Shown: one piece after another, positions 16,479 to 24,537 of the stretch
Position numbering within the stretch: position 1 is the stretch's first letter
Layout of the letters: every line of letters starts with the position of its first letter
NCBI RefSeq assembly: GCF_030269325.1
Contig: NZ_BSTD01000003.1
Location: forward strand, 558,001-622,000
Direction of reading: 5' to 3'
DNA length: 64,000 nucleotides
Source of the DNA: Amycolatopsis sp. NBRC 101858
GTDB taxonomy: Bacteria; Actinomycetota; Actinomycetes; Mycobacteriales; Pseudonocardiaceae
Translations under genes and position numbers: made by a program
Notes under the pieces: model-generated
What the model was told of the DNA's origin: nothing
What the model saw: the letters and a program-made list of their open reading frames with translations, nothing else
Databases searched by the model: none

Positions 16479-17678
16479 TCAGTTCACGCAGCCGGCGGCC
16501 GTACTGGTCGCCGGCTGCTTCGCGGTCGACGACGGCGGGGTGGACGTCTGCGCCACCGGCTTGACGCCGCCGCTCGTGTCGTCGCCCGAGGCCTGGACCG
16601 CCGGCGTGCTGATCGCCGTCCGGATGAACTGCTGGACCTGCGCCGGGTCGACCTTCACCGCGTCGCCGTCGGACGGCGTGGACAGCGAGAGGCTCTGCAC
16701 CGGGATCGTGGCGAACGCGATCGCCCCGGAGCTCATCCCCCGCAGCTGCTGCGCGAAGCTCAGCACGTCCCAGCCGCGGTCCAGCACCACGGCCCCCTGA
16801 ACCGCGCTGACCAGCGAGTTCAGCTTCGACACGTCGGTGAACGTGCCCGCGCTCAGCACCTTCTTCGCCATCCCGGACAGGAACGCCTGCTGCCGCGCGA
16901 TCCGGTCGAGGTCGCCGTTGGCCAGGCCGTGGCGCTGGCGGACGAACGCGAGCGCCTGCGCGCCGGAGAGCGTCTGCGGGCCGGCCGGGAAGTCCGCGCC
17001 GGAGTAGCTGTCGTGCACCGGCGCCTTGAGGCAGACCTCGACGCCGCCGACGGCCTGCGACAGCGCGTCGAAGCCGGCGAGGTTGATGGCCGCGTAGTGG
17101 TTGATCGTCAGCCCGGTGAACTTCTCGACCGTCTGGATCGCGGTCTTCGCGCCGGCCTCGTTCGCCGCCACCTCCAGCTGCGCGCCGGACAGGCCCTGGG
17201 CCCGCAAGCCGGACATCGCGGCGTTCTTGCCGCGGCTGTACGCCGAGTTGATCTTGTGCTTGCCGTAGCCGCCCGCGATGTCCACATAGGAGTCACGCGG
17301 GATCGAGATCGCCGTCGCCGCCGCGCCGCCGGCCGGGATGTGGACCACGATCATCGTGTCGGTGGTGTCGCCACCGGTGTCACCGCTTCCGGCGTGCAGC
17401 GCGTCGAGCACGTTCTGCGGCAACGGGTTGCCGTACGCGTCGGTGCGCGCGTCGATCCCGACGAGCAGGATGTTCTGGGCGACCTTGAGCGGTTCCCCCG
17501 GCGGGGTGTCGTCGTCGTTCACCTGCGCCGCGGGCGGGATGACGTCGGCGGTGACGAGGCCGTCGTCGAGCTTGCTCAGCTGCGACCAGGCGTACCCGGT
17601 GGCGCCGAGCACCAGCGCCGACACGACGCCGAGCGCGACCCGCACGCCGATGCGACGCCCCCGGGACGACAGCAGCAC
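16479..17678 (-). CDS. LytR-CpsA-Psr (LCP) family cell-wall ligase
   Basis: The 399-residue protein has one N-terminal membrane helix (about 10-30) and an extracytoplasmic LCP domain: NILLVGIDAR near 90, TDTMIVVHIP, ISIPRDSYVDI with the conserved Arg-Asp pair, and GGVEVCL. FVRQRHGLANGDLDRIARQQAFL follows, then a Ser/Thr/Pro-rich tail. LCP proteins transfer undecaprenyl-linked glycopolymers to peptidoglycan. The C-terminal LytR_C domain found in many actinobacterial paralogues is absent. Confidence 0.94.
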   Translation of the reverse strand: MLLSSRGRRIGVRVALGVVSALVLGATGYAWSQLSKLDDGLVTADVIPPAAQVNDDDTPPGEPLKVAQNILLVGIDARTDAYGNPLPQNVLDALHAGSGDTGGDTTDTMIVVHIPAGGAAATAISIPRDSYVDIAGGYGKHKINSAYSRGKNAAMSGLRAQGLSGAQLEVAANEAGAKTAIQTVEKFTGLTINHYAAINLAGFDALSQAVGGVEVCLKAPVHDSYSGADFPAGPQTLSGAQALAFVRQRHGLANGDLDRIARQQAFLSGMAKKVLSAGTFTDVSKLNSLVSAVQGAVVLDRGWDVLSFAQQLRGMSSGAIAFATIPVQSLSLSTPSDGDAVKVDPAQVQQFIRTAISTPAVQASGDDTSGGVKPVAQTSTPPSSTAKQPATSTAAGCVN

Positions 17679-17784
17679 GACACTTCCCCTTGCTTCCCTG
17701 TGGTGAACCTCCGACCCCGCCTTCGAGGATCACCGGGTTAGCTGGGAATCAGCTGAGAAACTTGTTGAAAGCTCGTGACGTTGC

Positions 17785-17820
17785 CCGATCGGCCGAGCTG
17801 AATCGAGCCGATCGGCCGAG
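17785..17820. repeat. Direct repeat in LCP upstream region
   Basis: CCGATCGGCCGAG occurs at 17785-17797 and 17808-17820 (23-bp period). Each copy contains the palindrome CCGATCGG. It lies about 110-140 bp upstream of the LCP start and just past the 3' end of the SDR gene. It could be a regulator site for the LCP gene; no terminator-like hairpin with a T-run is seen. Confidence 0.45.
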
Positions 17821-17882
17821 ATCGCGACGGAAAGTACCGGCGCGCACACGAGAACGTGCTGTGGCCGTGGCCACAACCGGCG

Positions 17883-18623
17883 CTAGCGCGGCAGCCGGCG
17901 CCAGAGCACGCGCGGCAGCAAGCGCATTCCGAAGAACACCGGACGGAGTACCCCGGGCACCCAGACGACCCCGCGGCGCTTGCGCAGCGCGGCGACGGTC
18001 GCGTCGGCCACCTGGTCCGGCGTGCTCGAAAACGGCGCCGGGCTCATGCCCTCCGTCATCCGCCCGATGACGAAACCGGGGCGGACGAGCAGCAGGTGGA
18101 CACCCGAGCCCGGCAGCGCGTCGGCGAGGCCGCTCGCGAAGCCGTCGAGACCGGCCTTCGCCGAGCCGTAGACGTAGTTGGCGCGCCGCACGCGCACGCC
18201 GGCGACGGACGAGAACACGACGAGGCTGCCGTGCCCCTGGGCGCGGAGCAGGTTCGCGGCGTGGGTCAGCACGCCGACCTGGGCGACGTAGTCCGTGTGG
18301 ACGATCGCGGTGGCGTGGGTGGCGTCTTCTTCGGCGCGCGCCTGGTCGCCGAGGATGCCGAAGGCGAGCACGACGACGTCCAGGGGCCCGTGCCCGGCGG
18401 CGACCTTCTCCAGGAAGGGCCCGTGGGCGGCGAGGTCGTCGGCGTCGAACTCGGCCGTCTCGACGGTCTCGGCCCCGGCTTCGCGCAGGGTGGCCGTGGC
18501 GGCGGTGAGGTCCGCGCCCGGGCGGGCGGCCAGCACGAACCGCCGGTGGTCCCCGGCCAGGCGTTGCGCCACGGCCAGGCCGATCTCACTGCGTCCGCCG
18601 AGTACCAGCACCGTTCCGCTCAC
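17883..18623 (-). CDS. SDR-family reductase, DprE2-like
   Basis: The 246-residue short-chain dehydrogenase has an atypical nucleotide motif GGRSEIGLA (9-17). The catalytic Ser lies in VVFSSVAGVRVRRANYVYGSAKAG, with YGSAK as YxxxK. The SEIGLA motif and the C-terminal RRGVVWVPG..LRPVFFGMRLLPRVLWRRLPR resemble decaprenylphosphoryl-2-keto-ribose reductase (DprE2) of arabinan biosynthesis. No DprE1 oxidase is adjacent, so the substrate could differ. Next to the LCP gene, a cell-envelope role is reasonable. Confidence 0.85.
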   Translation of the reverse strand: MSGTVLVLGGRSEIGLAVAQRLAGDHRRFVLAARPGADLTAATATLREAGAETVETAEFDADDLAAHGPFLEKVAAGHGPLDVVVLAFGILGDQARAEEDATHATAIVHTDYVAQVGVLTHAANLLRAQGHGSLVVFSSVAGVRVRRANYVYGSAKAGLDGFASGLADALPGSGVHLLLVRPGFVIGRMTEGMSPAPFSSTPDQVADATVAALRKRRGVVWVPGVLRPVFFGMRLLPRVLWRRLPR

Positions 18624-18663
18624 GCGGGCAGTCTTCCAGCCCCCGGTGCGCTAGCGTGCCCGG

Positions 18664-19641
18664 GTGGGCCACGCTCCGGATTTCGAGACGGTCGTCGCGC
18701 GGCACCGGCGGGAGATCCAGGTGCACTGCTACCGGATGCTCGGCTCGCTGAGCGATGCCGAAGACCTCGCCCAGGAGACCTTCCTGCGCGCGTGGAAGGC
18801 GCGGGAGCAGTTCGAGGGCCGGGCGAGCGTGCGGACCTGGCTGTACCGGATCGCGACCAACGCCTGCCTCGACGTCCTCGCCCGGCGGCCGCGGCGGGTG
18901 CTGCCCGACCAGCTCGGGCCCGCCGGCGAGCCCGACGGGCCCCTCTCGGCCGCCGACCTGCCGTGGCTCGAGCCCGTCCCGGACCGGTTGCTGGACGAGG
19001 CCGGGCCGGACGCCGTCGTCGTCGAGCGGGAGACCATCGAGCTCGCCTACCTCGCCGCCGTCCAGTACCTGCCCCCGCGGCAGCGGGCGGCGCTCGTCCT
19101 GCGGGACGTCCTCGGCTGGTCGGCCAAGGAGACCGCGGACCTGCTGGAGACCAGCGTCGCGTCGGCGAACAGTGCCCTGCAGCGCGCCCGGGCGACGCTG
19201 CGTGAACGACTGCCCGCGCGCCGTGCCGAGTGGACGGCCGGCGACGCGACGGCTCAGGAAACCGCGCTGCTCAAGCAGTTCATCGCGGCTTACGAGCAAG
19301 GCGACCCCCAGGCGGTCGCCCGGCTGCTGCACGCCGAGGCGCGCGCGGTCATGCCGCCCTACGAGCTGTGGTTCGCGAGCGCGGCGTCGATCGTCCGGGC
19401 GTTGTCGCTGTCGCTCGACCCCGCGTCCCCGCACTGCGTCGGCCGCTTCCGGATGCGGCCGACGCGCGCCAACCGCCAGCCCGCCGTGGCGACCTGGCTC
19501 CGGCGCCCGGGCGCGGACGAGTACCGCTGGTTCGGGGTGTCCCTGCTGACGATCGAGCAGGGGCTGATCACCGGCCTGGCCGCCTTCGAGTCCGTCCCGG
19601 CGGCGGTCTGGGGCCTGCCGGAGACCTGGCACGACGAGTGA
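18664..19641 (+). CDS. ECF-type sigma factor with SnoaL-like C-terminal domain
   Basis: The 325-residue protein starts at a GTG with sigma region 2 (HCYRMLGSLSDAEDLAQETFLRAW, about 18-45). Region 4 follows (QYLPPRQRAALVLRDVLGWSAKETADLLETSVASANSALQRARATL, about 140-185). A SnoaL-like domain (about 205-325) ends the protein, which usually tunes activity in place of an anti-sigma factor. The spacer DQLGPAG..WLEPVPDRLLDE is typical of the TIGR02960 (SigX5/SigG-like) group. No anti-sigma gene is adjacent. Target promoters are unknown. Confidence 0.93.
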   Translation: MGHAPDFETVVARHRREIQVHCYRMLGSLSDAEDLAQETFLRAWKAREQFEGRASVRTWLYRIATNACLDVLARRPRRVLPDQLGPAGEPDGPLSAADLPWLEPVPDRLLDEAGPDAVVVERETIELAYLAAVQYLPPRQRAALVLRDVLGWSAKETADLLETSVASANSALQRARATLRERLPARRAEWTAGDATAQETALLKQFIAAYEQGDPQAVARLLHAEARAVMPPYELWFASAASIVRALSLSLDPASPHCVGRFRMRPTRANRQPAVATWLRRPGADEYRWFGVSLLTIEQGLITGLAAFESVPAAVWGLPETWHDE

Positions 19642-19732
19642 GCACGATGACCTCGGGTGGCCCCGTCCGGCATCGCGCACCGATGGGCGGCGCACGCATT
19701 CGGTAGTGCATCGCTCACCCGTGAAGGGCGTG

Positions 19733-19776
19733 AAAAAGCCCGGGCGGGTGATTCACGGGGAATCACCCGCCCGGGC
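19733..19776 (-). terminator. Rho-independent terminator of whiB-like gene
   Basis: A perfect 17-bp inverted repeat (arms 19738-19754 and 19760-19776, GCCCGGGCGGGTGATTC and its complement) has a 5-nt loop. On the minus strand it is followed directly by CTTTTT (19733-19737), giving the classical U-tract. It lies 80 bp after the WhiB stop. It may also stop read-through from the sigma gene on the other strand. Confidence 0.9.
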
Positions 19777-19857
19777 GCACACCATCCGGAAAGAAATTCT
19801 TCCGATTTCGGTGTTCGGCTTTTCCTGGCCGCCGGGAAGAGGTCACCGGGCGGCGGG

Positions 19858-20121
19858 TCAGGCTACTCGGTGCCGCTGCGGCGCGGTGCGCGTCAACCGG
19901 CGTCGGTCCTCGGCGGTGGTCCCGCCGAAAACACCGTGGTCCAGGCCGTTGTCGAGCGCGTAGCCCAGGCATTCGGCGCGCACCGGGCAGCGCGCGCACA
20001 CGGCCTTGGCCTGCGCGGCCTGCCGGGCGCCGGGGCCCATCGCGGAGATCGGGAAGAACAGTTCCGGGTCCTCGTCCTTGCAGGCCGCGAGTTCCGCCCA
20101 GCCCGTCATCGTGGCTTCCAT
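19858..20121 (-). CDS. WhiB-family iron-sulfur transcription factor
   Basis: The 87-residue WhiB protein has four conserved cysteines at 14, 42, 45 and 51 (C...CxxCPVRxxC) that hold a [4Fe-4S] cluster. The G-V-F-G-G turn is at 63-67, followed by a basic C-terminal tail for DNA contact. WhiB proteins bind sigma factor region 4 and respond to redox or NO. GGGAGGTG lies 10 nt before the ATG. The neighbourhood holds three sigma-type genes, though the primary sigma is the usual partner. Confidence 0.95.
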   Translation of the reverse strand: MEATMTGWAELAACKDEDPELFFPISAMGPGARQAAQAKAVCARCPVRAECLGYALDNGLDHGVFGGTTAEDRRRLTRTAPQRHRVA

Positions 20122-20652
20122 TTCCTTCGTTCACCTCCCTCTGCTTCTACTGTTTCCCATTGTCATGGCGCGTCAACCGACTTGACCGCAGTGGACGCGC
20201 GAGCGTATCCGCGTCGGTCAAGGGGGTTTTGGCTTCGGTCCCCGGCTCACCCTCCGGGCAACCAAGACTGCAACACATGAGAGTACGCCTTCCTTCCCGG
20301 GATCTCGATGTCGATCACGTCACCCGATCGGCGTGAGCACGCTCCGATGCGGCCACGCGACGTGCGCCGGCCGCCCGGGCTTTCCCGGCCCCGCGCGGCT
20401 TTCCCGGCCGGGGTGCGGCAGGCCACGGCCGCCGGGCCGGTGTCCGGAATCCGCCGTTCGCGCCCTCTGCGCCGTTCGCCGGACCCGCACCGGCCGCCAG
20501 GTGCTTGATCAAAAGGGTCATCGGGGCCGGGTACCCGAGATGCCCGCACCCATTCGTCACCGGTCGTCACCATCCGGAGCAGGCCATTACTCCCATCGAG
20601 CAGTCTTGATCGAATCGTTACACGTAGCGGTCACCTCAGCGCACTTGTTCCA
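20122..20652. other. 531-bp intergenic region between WhiB and sigma genes
   Basis: No coding frame here has protein-like composition. A minus-strand open frame at 20315-20560 is Ala/Arg/Pro low complexity. A TTGACG box on the minus strand around 20165-20175 could be part of the WhiB promoter. The region must also hold the promoter of the two-gene sigma operon. No convincing hairpin, tRNA or riboswitch was found by eye. Confidence 0.5.
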
Positions 20653-21162
20653 GTGGAGGCGAGGGGTGGTGAGGGGTCCGTGTGGGCTGACGACGATTTC
20701 GACGCGTTCTTCCGCGCCGACTTCCCCCCGCTCGTGGCGTTCCTGTGCAAGGCCGGGTTCGAGGCCGAGCTGGCCCGCGAGATCGCCACCGAGGCGATGC
20801 TGCACGCGCTGGAGGCTTGGCCGACCCCCGAAGACCCGCGGGCCTGGGTCCGCCGCGTCGCCGGGCGGCTGCTCGACGCCGTCGGCGAAACGCCCGCGGA
20901 CCGGGCCGGCGACCCGCAGGACGACGAGAAGCTGGCCGCCCTGGTCGACCAGCACGCGGGATTCATCGACCTGCTCGCCTCCCTCCCCGGCCAGCAGCGG
21001 ATGGTCCTCGCCTGGTCCCTCGACGGCTTCACGCCCACACAGATCGCGACGGCGCTGCGTGTCGCCCCCGCGACCGTCCGCTCCAACCTCCGCCACGTGC
21101 GGGAACGCCTCAGGCGCCACCGGGCCGCACGACCCGGCGACCAGCGGGACAGGGAAGGGTGA
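20653..21162 (+). CDS. Divergent ECF-like sigma factor
   Basis: The 169-residue protein has a weakly conserved region 2 (FFRADFPPLVAFLCKAGFEAELAREIATEAMLHALEAW, about 18-55). Its region 4 is clearer (LASLPGQQRMVLAWSLDGFTPTQIATALRVAPATVRSNLRHVRERLRRH, about 108-158). Start is uncertain: GTG 20653 or GTG 20680, the latter with GAGGGG three bases upstream. The stop overlaps the start of a SigD/ShbA-type sigma gene by GTGA, so the two are coupled. The degenerate region 2 raises the possibility that it regulates its neighbour rather than directing polymerase. Confidence 0.75.
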   Translation: MEARGGEGSVWADDDFDAFFRADFPPLVAFLCKAGFEAELAREIATEAMLHALEAWPTPEDPRAWVRRVAGRLLDAVGETPADRAGDPQDDEKLAALVDQHAGFIDLLASLPGQQRMVLAWSLDGFTPTQIATALRVAPATVRSNLRHVRERLRRHRAARPGDQRDREG

Positions 21163-21905
21163 GCACCATGCCGGCAACCGAGTACGGGGACCCCGCGACC
21201 ACGGAGCTGCTGCGGGAGTCCAACGCCGCGCTGCACGACTCGCTGCGCGTCGGCCTCGACGTGGAGGGCACCCTGCTCCGGGTGCGCAGCCGCGCCCTCG
21301 TCCGGGAGATAGCCGCGGCGCAGCCCCCGGAAGCCTTCCCCTCGCACTGGCGGCGGCACGACGAGCCGGTCGCCGACGCGATCGCCGGTGACCACGCCGC
21401 GACCGCCCGCCTGCTCGCCACCATCCGGCCGCTGGTGGTGCGCTACTGCCGCGCCCGCGTCGGCCGCCACGAGCGGTCGTTCGCCTCGGCCGACGACGTC
21501 GCCCAGGAGGTGTGCGTGGCCGTGCTGACCGCGCTGCCGTCCTACCGCGACCAGGGCCGCCCGTTCCTCGCGTTCGTCTACGGCATCGCCCAGCACAAGG
21601 TCGCCGACGCGCACCGCGCCGCGGCCCGCAACCGCGCCGACCCGGTCCCCGAAGTCCCCGACGGCGTGTCCGAAGCGGACGGCCCGGAGCAGCACGCCCT
21701 GCGGTTCGAGCTGAACGAACGCCTCGCGCGGCTGCTGGACGTGCTGCCGGCCAAGCAGCGCGAGATCGTCGTGCTGCGGGTGGTCGTCGGGCTGTCGGCG
21801 GAGGAGACGGCCGCGGCGGTGGGCTCGACGCCCGGCGCGGTGCGCGTCGCCCAGCACCGCGCGCTGGCGCGGCTGCGCAGGCTGCTGACCGGCGAAGAAG
21901 ACTGA
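21159..21905 (+). CDS. sigD: SigD/ShbA-type ECF sigma factor
   Basis: The 248-residue sigma factor is very similar to mycobacterial SigD and Streptomyces ShbA. Region 2 is LATIRPLVVRYCRARVGRHERSFASADDVAQEVCVAVLTALPSYRD with FLAFVYGIAQHKVADAHRAAARNRADP. Region 4 is LPAKQREIVVLRVVVGLSAEETAAAVGSTPGAVRVAQHRALARLRRLL. ShbA transcribes the primary sigma gene hrdB in Streptomyces; SigD responds to starvation in mycobacteria. The start is the GTG at 21159, overlapping the upstream stop, with AGGGAAGG as ribosome site; an ATG at 21168 is in frame. Confidence 0.92.
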   Translation: MSTMPATEYGDPATTELLRESNAALHDSLRVGLDVEGTLLRVRSRALVREIAAAQPPEAFPSHWRRHDEPVADAIAGDHAATARLLATIRPLVVRYCRARVGRHERSFASADDVAQEVCVAVLTALPSYRDQGRPFLAFVYGIAQHKVADAHRAAARNRADPVPEVPDGVSEADGPEQHALRFELNERLARLLDVLPAKQREIVVLRVVVGLSAEETAAAVGSTPGAVRVAQHRALARLRRLLTGEED

Positions 21906-21909
21906 CCGG

Positions 21910-22500
21910 CTACCGCAGGTCCGCGACGCCGGGAACGACCACGCCGTACAGGTCGGCGATGGTCGCCAAGGCGCCGTGGTGCAGCTCCGCGGCGGTCACC
22001 TCGGCGACCGGGGTCGCCAGCGGCCGGGTGGCGCAGGCATCGGCGACGACGGTCGGGCGGTTGCCGCGCAGGAACGCGCCCTCGGCGGTGAACGTGACGC
22101 ACATGTTCGTCATGAACCCGGCGACGACCACGTCCTCGTACCCGGCGGCGTCGACCCGCTCGCCGAGCTCGGTGCCCACGAAGGCGTTCGGCACCTTCTT
22201 GACCACCACCGCCTCGCCGTCCGCGGGCGCGACGGCCGGGTGGATGCCGCCGATCTCGGCCCGCACGTCGTACGGCGTGCCTTCGCCGCCGTCGTTGACG
22301 ACGTGGATCACGGTCGTCCCGGCGGCGCGGGCCGCCGCGAGCAGGTCTCGGGCCGCGGCCAGCGCGGGCCGCCACCCCGCCAGCTCCATGACACCGCGGG
22401 TGTAGGTGTTCTGGTAGTCGACCAGGATCAGCGTCGAGCCGGCCAGTGCGGCCGGGGTCCCGTCGAGCCCGTTCAGCTCACGCAACGTCGTCCTCGCCAT
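21910..22500 (-). CDS. Isochorismatase-family cysteine hydrolase
   Basis: The 196-residue cysteine hydrolase has the catalytic triad of the family: Asp in LILVDYQNTYTRG, Lys in AVVVKKVPNAF and Cys in VVAGFMTNMCVTFTAEGA. Members hydrolyse isochorismate, nicotinamide or related amides. The ATG at 22500 has GAAAGGA nine bases upstream and was preferred over an upstream ATG without family similarity. It is divergent from a GlxA regulator, the likely controller. Confidence 0.92.
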   Translation of the reverse strand: MARTTLRELNGLDGTPAALAGSTLILVDYQNTYTRGVMELAGWRPALAAARDLLAAARAAGTTVIHVVNDGGEGTPYDVRAEIGGIHPAVAPADGEAVVVKKVPNAFVGTELGERVDAAGYEDVVVAGFMTNMCVTFTAEGAFLRGNRPTVVADACATRPLATPVAEVTAAELHHGALATIADLYGVVVPGVADLR

Positions 22501-22568
22501 GTTCGGGTGTCCTTTCGCGGTGTTCGCCCGGCTCGCCCGGGCACCACCGACGCTAAGCTCGACCGGAA

Positions 22569-22605
22569 GTGTCGGCAATGACATGCTCGACGCAGAAACC
22601 GACAC
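22569..22605. promoter_or_regulatory. Inverted repeat between isochorismatase and GlxA genes
   Basis: GTGTCGG (22569-22575) and CCGACAC (22599-22605) form 7-bp arms 23 bp apart, just before the GlxA start. A TAAGCT box lies near 22553. Possible GlxA binding site; the assignment rests on position only. Confidence 0.4.
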
Positions 22606-22618
22606 GGAACGGAACGTG

Positions 22619-23611
22619 ATGGAGCACCCCGAGCGGCTGGTCGTGGTCGTCCTCTTCGACCGGGTCGACCTGCTCGACGTGACCGGCCCCGCCGAGGTTT
22701 TCTCGCTGCTGCACCGGGAACTGGACCGTCCCTCGGGCTACCGCGTGCTCCTCGCCGCCGAGACGCCGGACCCGGTGACCACCTCCGCCGGGGTGCGTGT
22801 GCTGCCCGACATCACCTTCGAGGACCTGGCCGGCACGCCGATCGACAGCCTGGTCGTGCCGGGCGCGGTGACCGTCGGGGCGAACCGGGAGATCGTCGCC
22901 CGGTGCGACCCGGCCGTGGTCGAGACCGTGCGCAAGCTGGCCGGCCAGGCCCGCCGGGTGGCGTCCGTCTGCGTCGGGGCGCACCTGCTGGCGGCCGCCG
23001 GGCTGCTCGACGGCAAGCGCGCCACCACGCACTGGTCCACCGCCCGGCAGCTCGCCGCGGACCACCCCGGGGTCACCGTCGACGCCGACCCGATCTTCAT
23101 CCGCGACGGCAGCGTGTGGACCGGGGCCGGGCTGAGTGCCTGCCTGGACCTCGCCCTGGCGCTGGTCGCGGACGACTTCGGGCCCGGGCCGGCGTCCCGG
23201 GTCGCCCGCCAGCTCGTCATGTTCCTCCGGCGACCGGGCGGGCAGAGCCAGTTCAGCGTGGGCATCGAACCGGCGTCGGCGACCCGGCGCGTCGACGAGC
23301 TGCGCCAGTACATCGCCGCCCACCTCGCCGACGCGCTCACGGTGACCGAGCTCGCCGCCCGGGTCCACCTGACCGACCGGCAGATCACGCGCGTGTTCAA
23401 GGCCGAGCTGGGCATGACGCCCGCCGCCTACGTCGAGCACGCGCGGGTCGAGGCGGCCCGCCAGCGGCTGGAAACCACCGACGACACGCTCTCGCGCATC
23501 GCCGGTACCTGCGGGTTCGGCACGGTGTCCACGCTGACCCGGGCGTTCCGCCGGACGGTGAACACGACGCCGGGCGAGTACCGCGAGCGGTTCCGGGTCG
23601 AACCGGCCTAG
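22619..23611 (+). CDS. GlxA-family AraC regulator with DJ-1/PfpI domain
   Basis: The 330-residue protein joins an N-terminal DJ-1/PfpI-like domain to a C-terminal double HTH of the AraC type. The first domain is VVVVLFDRVDLLDVTGPAEVF to about residue 190, with the Cys elbow VASVCVGAHLLAAAGLL. The HTH part is LTVTELAARVHLTDRQITRVFKAELGMTPAAYVEHARVEAARQRL, then FGTVSTLTRAFRRTVNTTPGEYRERF. ATG 22619 follows GGAACGGAAC; ATG 22583 is an alternative. It overlaps the LysR gene stop by 4 bp. Confidence 0.93.
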   Translation: MEHPERLVVVVLFDRVDLLDVTGPAEVFSLLHRELDRPSGYRVLLAAETPDPVTTSAGVRVLPDITFEDLAGTPIDSLVVPGAVTVGANREIVARCDPAVVETVRKLAGQARRVASVCVGAHLLAAAGLLDGKRATTHWSTARQLAADHPGVTVDADPIFIRDGSVWTGAGLSACLDLALALVADDFGPGPASRVARQLVMFLRRPGGQSQFSVGIEPASATRRVDELRQYIAAHLADALTVTELAARVHLTDRQITRVFKAELGMTPAAYVEHARVEAARQRLETTDDTLSRIAGTCGFGTVSTLTRAFRRTVNTTPGEYRERFRVEPA

Positions 23612-24441
23612 CGCCGCACGCTGTCCAGGACGAACTCCTCCAGCGCCGCCGCCGGTCCCTCCTGGGATTCCCGCGACAGCAACATGAACTCGATCTCGCC
23701 GGGCTCGGGCAGGCCGTCGAGCTCGACGAGGTCGGCGGGCACCAGGCTGCGCGCGTGCAGGGTGACACCGAGCCCGGCCGCCGCCGCGGCCCGCAGGCCG
23801 GTGAGGCTCGACGTCTGGCACGCGGCCCGCCACTCCAGCCCGGCGCGTTCGAGGCACTCCACGGCGAGCTGCCGCGTGATCGAGGGCATCGGGTACTGCA
23901 CCAGCGGCACCGGCTGGCCGGGCTCCAGCACCGTCGCCGCCGAGCCGATCCAGACCAGCGGCTCCCGCCAGAGCAGCCGGCCGTGGTGCGCGCCCGGGCG
24001 GCGCTTGCCCAGCACCAGGTCCAGCTGGCCGGCACGCAGCCGCTGCGCGAGGACGTCCGAGAGCTCGACGGTCAGCTCGACGTCCACCAGCGGGTGGCTG
24101 CGGCGCAGCCGGTGCAGGATCTCCGGCAGCTCGCCGAGCGCGAAGTCCTCCGAGACGCCGAAGCGCACGCGGCCACGCAGCTCGGCGCCGCGGAAGTGCC
24201 GCTCGGCCCGCTCTTCGGTGTCGACGATCGTCTGGGCGAACCCCAGCATCGCCTGCCCGCGCGCGGTGAGCTCGACGGTGTGGGTGTCGCGGGCGAAGAG
24301 CAGCCCGCCCGAGTCGCGCTCGAGGCGCCGGACGTGCTGGCTGACCGTCGGCTGGCCGACCCCCAGCCGCCGCGCGGCCGCGGTGAAGCTGCGCGTCTCG
24401 GCGACGGCGAGGAACGAACGGCACAGGCGTGGGTCCAGCAC
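23608..24441 (-). CDS. LysR-family transcriptional regulator
   Basis: The 277-residue LysR protein has its HTH at MLDPRLCRSFLAVAETRSFTAAARRLGVGQPTVSQHVRRLERDSGGLLFAR and an effector domain from about residue 88 (RVRFGVSEDFALGELPEILHRLR). It is divergent from a transporter gene, with an ATCGCG-N3-CGCGAT inverted repeat between them, so it probably controls transport of its own effector. Confidence 0.94.
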   Translation of the reverse strand: MLDPRLCRSFLAVAETRSFTAAARRLGVGQPTVSQHVRRLERDSGGLLFARDTHTVELTARGQAMLGFAQTIVDTEERAERHFRGAELRGRVRFGVSEDFALGELPEILHRLRRSHPLVDVELTVELSDVLAQRLRAGQLDLVLGKRRPGAHHGRLLWREPLVWIGSAATVLEPGQPVPLVQYPMPSITRQLAVECLERAGLEWRAACQTSSLTGLRAAAAAGLGVTLHARSLVPADLVELDGLPEPGEIEFMLLSRESQEGPAAALEEFVLDSVRR

Positions 24442-24452
24442 CCGGCCACTTT

Positions 24453-24467
24453 ATCGCGATCCGCGAT
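24453..24467. promoter_or_regulatory. Probable LysR operator
   Basis: ATCGCGATCCGCGAT forms arms ATCGCG/CGCGAT with a 3-bp centre, lies 12 bp upstream of the LysR start, and fits the T-N11-A LysR box. It is placed to act on the LysR gene and the divergent symporter gene. Confidence 0.6.
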
Positions 24468-24537
24468 GACAGTCAGTCCGGTCATCGGGGTTCACAATGA
24501 GCGCGCGGTCGCCGAGAATTGCCGTGGAAGGAGATCC

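Noticed and set aside
17883..18623. Naming the SDR gene dprE2 outright
   Set aside because: SEIGLA motif and tail are similar, but no dprE1 or arabinan genes are adjacent; kept as DprE2-like.
20315..20560. Possible small gene in the WhiB-sigma intergenic region (81 codons, minus)
   Set aside because: Ala/Arg/Pro-rich, no ribosome site, no protein-like pattern.
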